A stretch of 55,777 nt of DNA from Ignavibacteriaceae bacterium. GTDB lineage: Bacteria; Bacteroidota; Ignavibacteria; Ignavibacteriales; Ignavibacteriaceae. Under the pieces are notes generated by a model. The model ran no database searches. It saw only the letters and a program-made list of their open reading frames with translations, and was not told the DNA's origin. Of this stretch, positions 26,478-35,300 are shown piece by piece. The position numbers and the translations under genes were made by a program. The DNA is taken from NCBI GenBank assembly GCA_023231105.1, contig JALNWB010000004.1, positions 1 through 55,777 on the forward strand, in the 5' to 3' direction. Position 1 is the stretch's first letter. Every line of letters starts with the position of its first letter.

Positions 26478-27383
26478 TTATTTACTTCTCATAATTTTTT
26501 GTTTCAAACTTGATAAGTTCGCCATCAACAAACCTGTTAACACAAAAATACTTCCAAAAATTTGATTTGGCATCAGCGTTTCATTTAGAAAAATCCAGCC
26601 GATCAATAAAGCAATAATTGGTGTAATAAAAGCCGTTAGCGAAAGCAAAATAATATTTATTCTTTTCAACAGCCAATAATATGCGGTAAAGGTAACCACG
26701 CTGCCTATAATTCCAAGATAAAAAACCGACGCAATTGCCTTAGTATCAAACTTCAGCGTAGAAGTATTTTCAAATAAAACTCCGAGCAAAAGCATCCCCG
26801 CTCCCGCTATTGCCATCGGAATTAAATTCATCGAAAGAGCGTGCAAATGTTGTCCATATTTTTTAATCGAAACAGCAATAGTTGACTGCAACAGTCCGCT
26901 CAGCAAAACCGCCACCATTCCAAGAAAATAGTTCATTCCGATCGTTAAAAGATTTTGCGAGAAAATAATAACAATACCTGAAAAGCCGAAAATCATTCCA
27001 ATAATTTTTATTAATCCTATTTTTTCTTTGGGAATAAAAATCCGTGTAAACAGCGCTACAAAAAAAGGATAAACCGCAAACAAAACAGCAGCTAATCCCG
27101 AAGGAATAAATTGCTCTCCCCAATAGACTAATCCAAACGGTAGAATAAACGAAAAAATTCCCATGAAATAATAGAGCCGCATGGAAATTTTATCTCGTTG
27201 AACGGAGATCGAACGGATTTGCATGATGATATAAATAACAATAGCGGCTATCGAAAACCGCAAACCCGCAGAAATAAGGGGCGTAAGCGAGTCTAAGCCA
27301 AGCCTAATTGCAAACCAGGTTGAGCCCCAGATCAAACAAATTAAAATATAATTTGAAGCTATTTTAAAATTAGAATCCAACAA
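26478..27383 (-). CDS. EamA/DMT superfamily transporter
   Basis: A 301-residue inner membrane protein with about ten hydrophobic helices in two EamA repeats. The first repeat starts at ICLIWGSTWFAIRLGLDSLTP; the second contains LGIIGSVVTFTAYYWLLKRI and a terminal FGSIFVLTGLLMANL. It resembles drug/metabolite exporters; the substrate is unknown. It starts with TTG directly after the pgeF stop and sits within a folate/purine gene unit, which may mean cotranscription rather than shared function. Confidence 0.88.
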   Translation of the reverse strand: MLDSNFKIASNYILICLIWGSTWFAIRLGLDSLTPLISAGLRFSIAAIVIYIIMQIRSISVQRDKISMRLYYFMGIFSFILPFGLVYWGEQFIPSGLAAVLFAVYPFFVALFTRIFIPKEKIGLIKIIGMIFGFSGIVIIFSQNLLTIGMNYFLGMVAVLLSGLLQSTIAVSIKKYGQHLHALSMNLIPMAIAGAGMLLLGVLFENTSTLKFDTKAIASVFYLGIIGSVVTFTAYYWLLKRINIILLSLTAFITPIIALLIGWIFLNETLMPNQIFGSIFVLTGLLMANLSSLKQKIMRSK

Positions 27384-28115
27384 TTAACCTTTCATCGCAA
27401 GCACTCCGAGCGTTCTACCGGATAACTTGCCGTCTCTTCTGTATGAGTGGAACAAAGAATTCCATTCATAACTGCATAATGTGGAAAGCTGAATATTTTC
27501 TTTCCGCACTTCAAATTTACACAAAATGTCATAATTAATTTTAGCGACGTTGAGGAGGAATTTCTCTCCCTTCGGCAGTAAATATTTTTCATCAAAGTGT
27601 TGGGCAACTTCCTCACCAACTTCATAATTTTTTTGGCTGATTGAAGGTCCCAAATAAGCGATAAGTTCATTCGGATTCGCTTTAAATTCTTTTTCAAGTT
27701 TAAGAATTGTTTTTTCCAAAATTCTAAGCGATGTACCGCGCCATCCGGAATGTACGCCGGCAATAACTTTTCGTCTCGGTTCAAAAAGAAAAATGGAAGT
27801 GCAATCTGCCGTGCTTATTGCCAGACCAAGATTTGGTTTATCGGTTATCATAGCATCACTTTCGCCTTGATTACCAGGCTTATCAACAAAAATAATTTTG
27901 TCTCCGTGGATTTGATTTTGTGTTGCCACTTTACCTTCCAAACCAAGCGATTTGAAAAACCTTTGCCTGTCCGATTCCACTCTTTGGTTATCATCGCCAA
28001 CAGTCAATGAAAGATTAAAACCAAACGGAGAATTTGTTTGTCCATCAATTTTTGTCGCCAATCCGAAAATAATATTTTGGCAGCCGTTTAATACGAAAGA
28101 TTTGAGTATTACCAT
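27384..28115 (-). CDS. pgeF: Purine nucleoside phosphorylase / laccase-domain protein PgeF
   Basis: A 243-residue YfiH/PgeF (CNF1 fold) protein. Zinc-site residues are recognisable in STADCTSIFLFE (Cys) and GVHSGWRGTSL (His), with IHGDKI supplying another histidine. GPSISQKNYEVGEEV is also conserved. Known activities are purine nucleoside phosphorolysis, adenosine deamination and editing in peptidoglycan synthesis. It heads the minus-strand unit and is divergent from surE across a 130-base promoter region. Confidence 0.92.
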   Translation of the reverse strand: MVILKSFVLNGCQNIIFGLATKIDGQTNSPFGFNLSLTVGDDNQRVESDRQRFFKSLGLEGKVATQNQIHGDKIIFVDKPGNQGESDAMITDKPNLGLAISTADCTSIFLFEPRRKVIAGVHSGWRGTSLRILEKTILKLEKEFKANPNELIAYLGPSISQKNYEVGEEVAQHFDEKYLLPKGEKFLLNVAKINYDILCKFEVRKENIQLSTLCSYEWNSLFHSYRRDGKLSGRTLGVLAMKG

Positions 28116-28245
28116 AAAAGTTAGTTAGAATAAAAGAAATACTTTATTTTAGGAAAGAAAATTTAATACGCTTTTAATTTTCTGTTCCAAAGATATTAAA
28201 ATATTTCCTCGACAATCATTAATAGTAAAAGAAAAGGATAAATTT

Positions 28246-29010
28246 TTGAAAATTCTCATTTCAAATGATGACGGAATTGATTCACTCGGAATTTTTCATT
28301 TATACAACGCTTTAAAAGAAATCGGCGAAGTAACAGTTGTAGCGCCGCTAAGTGAACAGAGCGCAGTAGGACATGCAATAACCATGATGCATCCTTTGCG
28401 CGTGATAAAATTTTATAAAGATGGTGATTTTTTCGGCTATGCAGTTGATGGAACACCTGCCGATTGTGTAAAAATGGGTGTTAGAAATATTCTCGGCTTT
28501 CTTCCCGATATTGTGGTCTCCGGTATTAATCACGGCTCAAATACCGCCACAAGTGTAATTTACTCAGGAACGGTTTCAGCCGCAAGAGAAGCGGCGATAA
28601 TGGATATTCCCGCAATTGCAATTTCAGTTACAAGTCATAGCGTTTCCAATTTTGCAACGGCTTGCGAAGCCGTAAAAAAACTTGTTCTGTTAATTGGTGA
28701 AAAAGGATTGAAAAAAGGAACCCTGCTCAACGTAAATGTTCCTGATTTGCCTGCTGCTGAAATAAAAGGAATGCAATTAACGAAACAAGGAAAATCAAAA
28801 TGGGATGATGTTTATGAAAAAAGAGTCGATCCTTATGGGAAAGAATATTTTTGGCTCACCGGAGACTTTGTTGAAACTGACGACAATCTTTCTTTAGATC
28901 AATTTGCGGTTAGACAAAAATACGTTTCGGTTACACCGATTCATTTTGATTTAACGGATCACGAAACATATGATGAAATGAGCGGGTGGAAAATTGATTC
29001 TCTGCTTTAA
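28246..29010 (+). CDS. surE: 5'/3'-nucleotidase SurE
   Basis: A 254-residue SurE, a survival-associated nucleotidase that dephosphorylates nucleoside monophosphates. The N-terminal metal site is ISNDDGIDSLGI (D8, D9), followed by APLSEQSAVGHAIT and SGINHGSNTATSVIYSGTVS. The start codon is TTG at 28246, with AAAAGGATAA about six bases ahead as a possible ribosome binding site. It is divergent from pgeF. Confidence 0.95.
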   Translation: MKILISNDDGIDSLGIFHLYNALKEIGEVTVVAPLSEQSAVGHAITMMHPLRVIKFYKDGDFFGYAVDGTPADCVKMGVRNILGFLPDIVVSGINHGSNTATSVIYSGTVSAAREAAIMDIPAIAISVTSHSVSNFATACEAVKKLVLLIGEKGLKKGTLLNVNVPDLPAAEIKGMQLTKQGKSKWDDVYEKRVDPYGKEYFWLTGDFVETDDNLSLDQFAVRQKYVSVTPIHFDLTDHETYDEMSGWKIDSLL

Positions 29011-29042
29011 CCAACTTTTCTCATTTATTTTTTAGCTTTATA

Positions 29043-31163
29043 ATGAATATTTCATTTCAGATTAATTGGTTCTTGCTTGCCGGGTTTGCTTTGCTGCTTG
29101 CCGGATATACAATTTTTGTGTACCGGACAACTGTTCCTGAAATATCCCGGAAGAAAAAAATCTTTCTCACACTGTTAAGAATTTTTGCTTTGGTTTTGCT
29201 CTTTCTGCTAATTTTTGAACCGCTTCTCAAAATTGAAAAGAAAAAGATTATCCAGCCGGTGTATTATTTCTTTATTGATAATTCAAAATCACTTAAACAA
29301 TTCGAAAACAAGTCTCCATTTATTTCAGATATTTTTTTAAAGGAAATAAAGAAACTTCCAGCTAATTCTTTTAAATTATTTTCTTTCGGCAGCAATGTTT
29401 CTCACGAGTTAAAATCTGACTCTGCCAAATTTTCATTTACAGAACCCGCAACAAACTTCTCAAAAATATTTACTTCATTACAGAAAGAAGAAAATATTGC
29501 TTCCATAACCATTGTAAGTGACGGCATTATCACTGAAGGAACAAGCCCGCAATATCAAGCTGAAATGCTTAACGTGCCGGTTTTCACTGTCGGAGTTGGT
29601 GATTCAACTACAAAAAAAGATATTTCAATTCAAAATATTCTTCATAACGAATTTCTTTATACCGGAACAAGCACGCCGTTTGTCGTCTCTGTTTTACAGC
29701 ATGGTTTCAATGGGGCAAAAGCGACACTTTCTCTTTTGGAAGATAATTCTCTCTTAGAAGCGAAGGAAATTTCATTCATGGAAAGTGAACTTCAAAACAT
29801 TGAATTTTCATATAAACCAAAATCTCCCGGCGAGAAGAAAATTTCATTCGTTCTTTCTCCTTTGCCAAATGAATATTCAATTGAAAACAATAGACAATCT
29901 GTATTTGTAAAAGTATTGGATAGCAAACTTTCAATTGTTCTTCTTGCGGGCGCTCCCTCCGCAGATGTAACATTTATAAAAAATTCTTTGCAAGCGGATA
30001 CGAACAATTTTGTTCAATCATTTACGCAAATAACTTCAACACAGTTTCTCGAAAAGAAATTGCCTGATAATGCTCTTGATAAAGCGGATGTTCTTTATCT
30101 TGTAAATTTTCCTTCTTCGCAAACGTCCAATCAATTAGTAGAAAAAGTTACAAAACTTATTAGAGAAAAAAGTCTTCCATATTTTTTTCTATTAACTTCT
30201 TCGGTTGATCCGGTTAAGCTGCGAATTCTGCAGAGTGAGTTGCCGTTTGCTTTTGATCGAACCGATAAATCGGTAGTTGAAACGCAGCCGGTAATAGAGG
30301 ATGCAACTCTGCGAAATCCTTTATTGCAATTCAGTGGAAAAAATATTCTTGAACAATGGAACAACCTTCCGCCTGTTTACAAACCGAATTGGGAGATTAC
30401 GGCAAAGCCGGAAAGTGAGGTTCTTGCAAAAACAAGGATTAACAATATTGTGTTGAACTCGCCTTTAATTCTTTCCAAACGACTCGGCGGCAAGCGCGCA
30501 ATTGCTGTTTTAGCTGCTGATATCTGGAAATGGAAACTGCAAAAAGCCACTGCGCAACTTGATCTGTTTGACCGCTTTTTATCAAATGGCACAAAATGGC
30601 TCCACGCAGTTGAGCAAAAAAAGCAAGTGACTATTTCAACCAACAAAAAGTTTTATTCCGTTGGAGAAAAAATTTACTTCACCGCAGAAGTATATGATGA
30701 GGCTTTTAACACGGTAAATGAGGCGGAGATCAAGTGTTCGGTTAAAAGTAAAGACAATGAAATTCCGGTTTCTTTTTCAAGTGTGGGAAGCGGTTTATAC
30801 GAAGGAGAAATTACGGAAATCGGAAAAGGAGATTACAATTTTTCCGGGGAAGCTTTGCTGGATCATAAATCACTCGGAAAAGATAACGGGAGATTTTCTG
30901 TAGGCGATATTGATTATGAACTTCAGAATACAACTATGAACAGCGATTTACTCAAACTTTTAGCAAAAGAAACTAGAGGAAAATTCTTTTACAATTCGTA
31001 TGGGAATCTTTTTGCTAAGTTGAATGAGATCAGTAATAATTCAAACAAAAATAAAATTGAAGTGAATGAATACAAGCTTTGGTCAAGTGAACTAATGCTT
31101 GCGCTAATTATTTTACTATTTGCTGCTGAATGGTTTTTGAGAAAACGAGAAGGTCTGTTGTAA
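29043..31163 (+). CDS. Large membrane protein with von Willebrand factor A-like domain
   Basis: A 706-residue protein. Two N-terminal helices (about 9-29 and 38-62) are followed by a VWA-like domain whose MIDAS is partly visible: FFIDNSKSL (D79, S81, S83) and IVSDGIITEG (D160). A long beta-rich periplasmic region follows (about 190-660), with a Rossmann-like segment near 290-420 (LAGAPSADVTFI). A final helix lies near residues 685-701, just before a basic C-terminus. The layout resembles BatA-like membrane VWA proteins of Bacteroidota but lies 8 kb from the bat operon. It starts 32 bases after surE. Function unknown. Confidence 0.8.
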   Translation: MNISFQINWFLLAGFALLLAGYTIFVYRTTVPEISRKKKIFLTLLRIFALVLLFLLIFEPLLKIEKKKIIQPVYYFFIDNSKSLKQFENKSPFISDIFLKEIKKLPANSFKLFSFGSNVSHELKSDSAKFSFTEPATNFSKIFTSLQKEENIASITIVSDGIITEGTSPQYQAEMLNVPVFTVGVGDSTTKKDISIQNILHNEFLYTGTSTPFVVSVLQHGFNGAKATLSLLEDNSLLEAKEISFMESELQNIEFSYKPKSPGEKKISFVLSPLPNEYSIENNRQSVFVKVLDSKLSIVLLAGAPSADVTFIKNSLQADTNNFVQSFTQITSTQFLEKKLPDNALDKADVLYLVNFPSSQTSNQLVEKVTKLIREKSLPYFFLLTSSVDPVKLRILQSELPFAFDRTDKSVVETQPVIEDATLRNPLLQFSGKNILEQWNNLPPVYKPNWEITAKPESEVLAKTRINNIVLNSPLILSKRLGGKRAIAVLAADIWKWKLQKATAQLDLFDRFLSNGTKWLHAVEQKKQVTISTNKKFYSVGEKIYFTAEVYDEAFNTVNEAEIKCSVKSKDNEIPVSFSSVGSGLYEGEITEIGKGDYNFSGEALLDHKSLGKDNGRFSVGDIDYELQNTTMNSDLLKLLAKETRGKFFYNSYGNLFAKLNEISNNSNKNKIEVNEYKLWSSELMLALIILLFAAEWFLRKREGLL

Positions 31164-31169
31164 GCTGTA

Positions 31170-31853
31170 ATGAAGCTGCTTTCCGCCATATTTGATTTCA
31201 TCCTCCCTCGATTCTGTCCTGCGTGCCAAAAGAAACTCTCGCTAACTGAAAAACTTATTTGCGAAGACTGCCGGAATACTTTCGTGCATACTGATGAACA
31301 ATTACTACGATTTGAATACGAAAGAAAGTTTTCCGAATCCAAAATTATTTCTGATTTTTATCCTCTTTTGGTTTTTGAGAAGGATTCCCCTTTGCAGCAT
31401 GTAATTCACCAAATCAAATATCTCAAAAAATTCTTGTTAGCCGTTGAACTTGGAAAAATGCTTGGCAATTCTCTTTTGAAAAATAAATCCGAATGGAAAG
31501 TTGATATCATTCTTCCGGTTCCGCTTCATTCGTTAAAGAAAGCTGAAAGAGGATTTAATCAATCGTTTTACATCGCTAAGGGAATTAATAAGGTGACGAA
31601 TCTCCCGGTTTCACAAGCGATCTTAAAAAGAAAAAGATACACCGAATCACAGACACAGAAAAATTTAATTGAACGTGCGGAGAATATGTCCGAAGCATTT
31701 CTTGTGAAACGTCCGGATAAAGTTGCGGGGAAAAATGTTTTGTTAATTGACGATGTAATAACTACCGGCGCAACAATCCGTGAGTGCGGGAAAATTCTTC
31801 AAGAATGTGAAGCAGTCAATATTTATGCGGCTTCCATCGCTCTTGCAGAATAA
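31170..31853 (+). CDS. ComF family phosphoribosyltransferase-like protein
   Basis: A 227-residue ComFC protein. The N-terminal zinc finger has C16, C19, C31 and C34 (CPAC and CEDC). The PRPP-binding loop is NVLLIDDVITTGATIREC near residue 190, and the conserved GFNQS segment (ERGFNQSFYIAKG) is present. ComF proteins support uptake of single-stranded DNA in natural transformation; many non-competent bacteria also have homologues. It follows the VWA gene by six bases and converges on argS. Confidence 0.9.
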   Translation: MKLLSAIFDFILPRFCPACQKKLSLTEKLICEDCRNTFVHTDEQLLRFEYERKFSESKIISDFYPLLVFEKDSPLQHVIHQIKYLKKFLLAVELGKMLGNSLLKNKSEWKVDIILPVPLHSLKKAERGFNQSFYIAKGINKVTNLPVSQAILKRKRYTESQTQKNLIERAENMSEAFLVKRPDKVAGKNVLLIDDVITTGATIRECGKILQECEAVNIYAASIALAE

Positions 31854-31872
31854 GTGATGTTAATCAGTTTTT

Positions 31873-31926
31873 CTTAATCTTAATCTTTTTCTTAATCTTA
31901 ATCTTTTTCTTAATCTTAATCTTTTT
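31873..31926. repeat. Three exact tandem copies of an 18-base unit
   Basis: The unit CTTAATCTTAATCTTTTT is repeated exactly three times (31873-31890, 31891-31908, 31909-31926). It lies in the gap between the convergent comF-like gene and argS. A reverse complement of 13 bases of the unit occurs at 31958-31970, so a hairpin with a long loop is possible; on the plus strand it is followed by AATTATTTTTTTG and could end the comF transcript. Confidence 0.85.
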
Positions 31927-32005
31927 ATATTGTAATTTTAAGGTGGATTAAGAATACGATTAAGATTAAGAATTATTTTTTTGTTGTAGAATCTGACCCA
32001 ATAAC

Positions 32006-33634
32006 TTACATTCTCTCCGGTGCAGAAACTCCAAGCACACTCAATCCGTTTTTTATAACAATTTTTGTTGCAAGAGCCAGAGCGATACGCGCTTCTGCAA
32101 GATTTTTTTCTGTCCCTAAAATTCTGCAAAACGTATAAAATTTGTGAAACGATGCAGCCAATTCTTCCAGATAAGTTGCAATTCTGTTCGGTTCAAAATA
32201 TTCCGCGGCAAGCAATACCTCTTCTTCAAATTGATGAAGTTTTCTTATCAATTTTTGTTCTTCATCTGCCACTAAAAGATTTAGATGATCGGTTGAAGCT
32301 GCCAAATTTTCATTTTCAATTGTCCGCATTATAGAACAAATTCTTGCGTGAGCGTATTGCAAATAAAAAACGGGATTTTCATCCGAATGTTTTTTAGCCA
32401 ACGCTAAATCGAAATTCATGTGTGTTGAAATATTACGCATATTAAAAAAGTAGCGCACCACATCGGCACCGACTTCATCGGTTAATTCATCAAGCGTAAC
32501 GTAATTTGCTTTACGTGTTGACATTTTAACTATTTCGCCGTTCTGCGTGATGGTTACAAATTGATGAATGAGAACTTTAACTTTGCCCGAATCATATCCA
32601 AGCGATTGTAACGCCGCCATCACATCCGGATATGTAGCGTTATGATCGGAACCAAATAAATCAACCATCAGATCATAATTTCTATCAAACTTGGTTATAT
32701 GGTACGCCACATCCGGCAAACGGTAAGTCGGCTCACCTGTTGATTTCACAATTACTTTATCCTGTTGATTTCCAAGTTCCGAAAGCTTTAACCAAATTGC
32801 TCCTTCTTTTTCGTAAGAAAGATTTTTGTCGGCGAAAGTTTTTAAGAGGTTTTCAATTTTTTTCTCTTCGTATAAACTATTTTCATTAAAGAAATTTTTG
32901 TGTTTGATATTTAACCGTTGAAGGGTTTTTTCGATATCAAGAAAAATTTCTTTTTCTGCTTTCTCTTTGAATTTCCCTTCGGCAGATTCATTCTGCAATG
33001 AATCACCAAATTCATCTTTCAAACTTTCGGCAATAGTTTTAATATAATCACCTTGATAATAATCATCCGGAAAGTCAATCGTATCCCCAAGCAGTTCTAA
33101 ATAGCGGAGACGCACAGAATCGCCAAGCATGCGCATCTGTCTGCCGGCGTTGTTGAAATAATATTCGCGGTCAACTTCGTAGCCGGTCCATTCCAAAAGA
33201 TTTGCAAGAGTATCACCGCAAACGGCATTCCTGCCGTGCCCAACCGTTAACGGTCCGGTAGGGTTTGCAGAAACGAATTCGACGTTTGCCCGTTTACCCG
33301 AATGCTTTTTTGATTTACCGAATTCATCTTTTTCAATGAGAATGTTTTCGATTTTTTTTGCAAGAAAATCTGGATGAAAAAAGAAATTGATAAAGCCCGG
33401 TCCGGCAATTTCAACTTTTGTAATTTTTGCCGGATCGATGGTTAAATGAGCAATAAGTTCTTTTGCAATTTCACGCGGATTTTTCTTCAAAATTTTTGTA
33501 AGCAGCATTGCAGCGTTTGAAGAAATGTCTCCGTGTGTTTCAATTTTAGGCCGGTCAAAACCGATTTGAATTTCTTTTAAATAAGATAACTTTTGGGCGG
33601 CTTCGTCAAAAAGCGAGGTTAAATAATTTTTCAA
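32006..33634 (-). CDS. argS: Arginyl-tRNA synthetase
   Basis: A 542-residue class I synthetase charging tRNA(Arg). The HIGH-type motif is at NPTGPLTVGHGRN (H133), preceded by the N-terminal additional domain with THGDISSNAAM. The KMSKS-equivalent is KMSTRK (K370-K375). The C-terminal helical anticodon-binding domain ends with GLSVLGVSAPERM, as is usual. The length is normal. It follows rsfS by five bases on the minus strand. Confidence 0.96.
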   Translation of the reverse strand: MKNYLTSLFDEAAQKLSYLKEIQIGFDRPKIETHGDISSNAAMLLTKILKKNPREIAKELIAHLTIDPAKITKVEIAGPGFINFFFHPDFLAKKIENILIEKDEFGKSKKHSGKRANVEFVSANPTGPLTVGHGRNAVCGDTLANLLEWTGYEVDREYYFNNAGRQMRMLGDSVRLRYLELLGDTIDFPDDYYQGDYIKTIAESLKDEFGDSLQNESAEGKFKEKAEKEIFLDIEKTLQRLNIKHKNFFNENSLYEEKKIENLLKTFADKNLSYEKEGAIWLKLSELGNQQDKVIVKSTGEPTYRLPDVAYHITKFDRNYDLMVDLFGSDHNATYPDVMAALQSLGYDSGKVKVLIHQFVTITQNGEIVKMSTRKANYVTLDELTDEVGADVVRYFFNMRNISTHMNFDLALAKKHSDENPVFYLQYAHARICSIMRTIENENLAASTDHLNLLVADEEQKLIRKLHQFEEEVLLAAEYFEPNRIATYLEELAASFHKFYTFCRILGTEKNLAEARIALALATKIVIKNGLSVLGVSAPERM

Positions 33635-33639
33635 CCGTT

Positions 33640-34092
33640 TTATCCTTCACTTTCAACTTTTTTTGTTTTTGGTTTTACTGCTCGGACTTTTTTCGGCTTG
33701 GTTTCGATCTTTTCCGTCTTCGGTTTTACCGCACGGACTTTTTTCGGTTTGTCCTCAACCTCCATGATTGGCGCATCGCTCCAGAGTTTTTCTAAGTTGT
33801 AATAAGCCCGGATATCTTTTTGAAAGACATGAATAACAATGTCAACGTAATCAAGCAAAACCCATTGGAGAGCGGTCGTTCCTTCTTTGTGCCAAAGTTT
33901 GATCCCCTTATCTCGCAAAGATTTATCAATATTATCAGCGATAGCTCTCACTTGCGTATCGGAATCCGCCGAGCATAAAACGAAATAATCTGCAATCGCT
34001 GAAACTGTTTTTAATTCAATTACTTTTACTTCGCTCCCTTTTTTTTCAAAAATGAGCTGAGTAATTTTTTCTACAAGTTTTTTTGTTGTCAA
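33640..34092 (-). CDS. rsfS: Ribosome silencing factor RsfS with repeated basic tail
   Basis: Residues ~1-110 form the RsfS/Iojap domain that binds uL14 and blocks subunit joining: KTVSAIADYFVLCSA, STQVRAIADNID, WVLLDYVDIVIHVF and YYNLEKLWSDAP. The protein is 150 residues, longer than most, because of a C-terminal tail in which the unit KPKKVRAVKPKT occurs twice. The start is TTG, overlapping the LytR_C stop by four bases. The tail may add RNA contacts; that is inference. Confidence 0.94.
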   Translation of the reverse strand: MTTKKLVEKITQLIFEKKGSEVKVIELKTVSAIADYFVLCSADSDTQVRAIADNIDKSLRDKGIKLWHKEGTTALQWVLLDYVDIVIHVFQKDIRAYYNLEKLWSDAPIMEVEDKPKKVRAVKPKTEKIETKPKKVRAVKPKTKKVESEG

Positions 34093-34571
34093 AGTTTCTC
34101 CTTTGAATCTTTTAAATTAGAAAAATCTTTTCCGGCTAAAACCGTTATATCTAAAAACAAAGTTTTATTAATCTGCCGGATAATTTGTCGTTCGGGCACA
34201 CCAAGTATCCCGGCGACTTTTTTTGCTTTCATCATATTACCTGATCTATCAATGATAAGAGTTTTATCAACATTAAATTGATAATAATTTCCCGACTGAA
34301 TGACATCAATTTTATTTAAGCGCAAAGTATCCGTCAAGTGATCTCCCAAGCCCTCAATACCACAACCGTTTATCACTTCCACTTTAATGGGATTGAAAAC
34401 ATCTGTACTCTTTTTTGATTCTTTATCGGGAAATATTTTGACAACTTTCGTGTATGCTGAATAACCCAGATATCCATTGATCGACAAAAGAAGGAAAGTA
34501 ACAAGGAAAACAACCAGAAAAGAGGCGGTAACAGTTTTGTTCTTATATTTATTTTGCGTTGTATCTCTCAA
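34089..34571 (-). CDS. LytR C-terminal domain protein
   Basis: A 160-residue protein with one N-terminal transmembrane helix (about 15-38) and a C-terminal LytR_C domain (about residues 65-155): VEVINGCGIEGLGDHLTDTL, LIIDRSGN, AKKVAGILG and DITVLAGKDF. This domain is found at the ends of cell wall LytR-CpsA-Psr proteins and as stand-alone proteins next to rsfS in many Bacteroidota; its role is unclear. The start is TTG. Confidence 0.85.
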   Translation of the reverse strand: MRDTTQNKYKNKTVTASFLVVFLVTFLLLSINGYLGYSAYTKVVKIFPDKESKKSTDVFNPIKVEVINGCGIEGLGDHLTDTLRLNKIDVIQSGNYYQFNVDKTLIIDRSGNMMKAKKVAGILGVPERQIIRQINKTLFLDITVLAGKDFSNLKDSKEKL

Positions 34572-34587
34572 AAGCGAATGTTCTTAA

Positions 34588-35082
34588 TTATCTACCAAAT
34601 AAAAAATTTTCATAAAGCCCGCCGCCAAACCCATTATAGCCGTAAAAATCATTATAAAATCCACCCGGAATATTTCTGTACTGCACACTTATATTAACAT
34701 CCTTCCATGGTTGATAATTCAATTGCGCACTGCTTAAATAAATACCGCTTATTTGATTTTGATAATTTTTTCCAAAAGAACTGTAAGGTGAATGAACTAA
34801 ACTTGCATCAACTTGCATGTTAAAATTATCGGCAAATTTGTATCTCATGGTGTTGGTATAAACGCCAAGCGCTAAGCCGTTACTACCGGATGTTGTGTAA
34901 GACATACTATAGGAATGAGACATAGAAAAATTCTCCGGGTTGATAAACCCGAGCAACAAAGCAGGTGCATTGTTGTTTATCATTCCTTCTTGAATTGAAG
35001 GCTTAAAGATGTTTTTATCTTTAAATTGAGCAAAGCCGTTCAAAGAAGCTGAAACCAAAATGATTAAAAGAATTTTTTTCAT
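34588..35082 (-). CDS. Exported protein of unknown function
   Basis: A 164-residue protein with a signal peptide (residues 1-18, ending GFAQ). The mature part is rich in Asn, Tyr, Ser and Gly and alternates polar and hydrophobic residues (ISGIYLSSAQLNYQPW, NISVQYRNIPGGFY), so it may be a small outer membrane beta-barrel or surface protein. The final 35 residues are Gly/Tyr/Phe-rich. It heads the LytR_C-rsfS-argS unit. I do not recognise the family. Confidence 0.7.
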   Translation of the reverse strand: MKKILLIILVSASLNGFAQFKDKNIFKPSIQEGMINNNAPALLLGFINPENFSMSHSYSMSYTTSGSNGLALGVYTNTMRYKFADNFNMQVDASLVHSPYSSFGKNYQNQISGIYLSSAQLNYQPWKDVNISVQYRNIPGGFYNDFYGYNGFGGGLYENFLFGR

Positions 35083-35251
35083 ACATAATCCTATTTATTA
35101 AATTCAAAAAATGATCCTTTGCAGAAAACCTAAAGAGTTAAATCATTCTTCTCTGCAAATATAACCAGAAAAGAATGCCTGACGCAATACTCTTTAGTCG
35201 CTATTTCATTAAGAAAGTTTCTTTTAACAGATCAGAGATATTCTTTAAAAT

Positions 35252-35281
35252 AAGAAAAGCCGCATTTCGGCGGCTTTTCTT
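35252..35281 (-). terminator. Intrinsic terminator of the T9SS propeller gene
   Basis: Twelve-base arms (35252-35263 and 35270-35281) pair around a six-base loop. Read on the minus strand the stem is GC-rich at its top and is followed by a T-rich run. It lies 20 bases past the stop of the gene at 35301-36707. The rest of the gap 35083-35251 shows no gene and probably contains the promoter for the exported protein at 34588-35082. Confidence 0.8.
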
Positions 35282-35300
35282 AAAAGATCCGAGCGGAGAC

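Noticed and set aside
31873..31926. Tandem repeat considered as a CRISPR array
   Set aside because: Copies are contiguous with no unique spacers and are AT-only-like low complexity; no cas genes are near.
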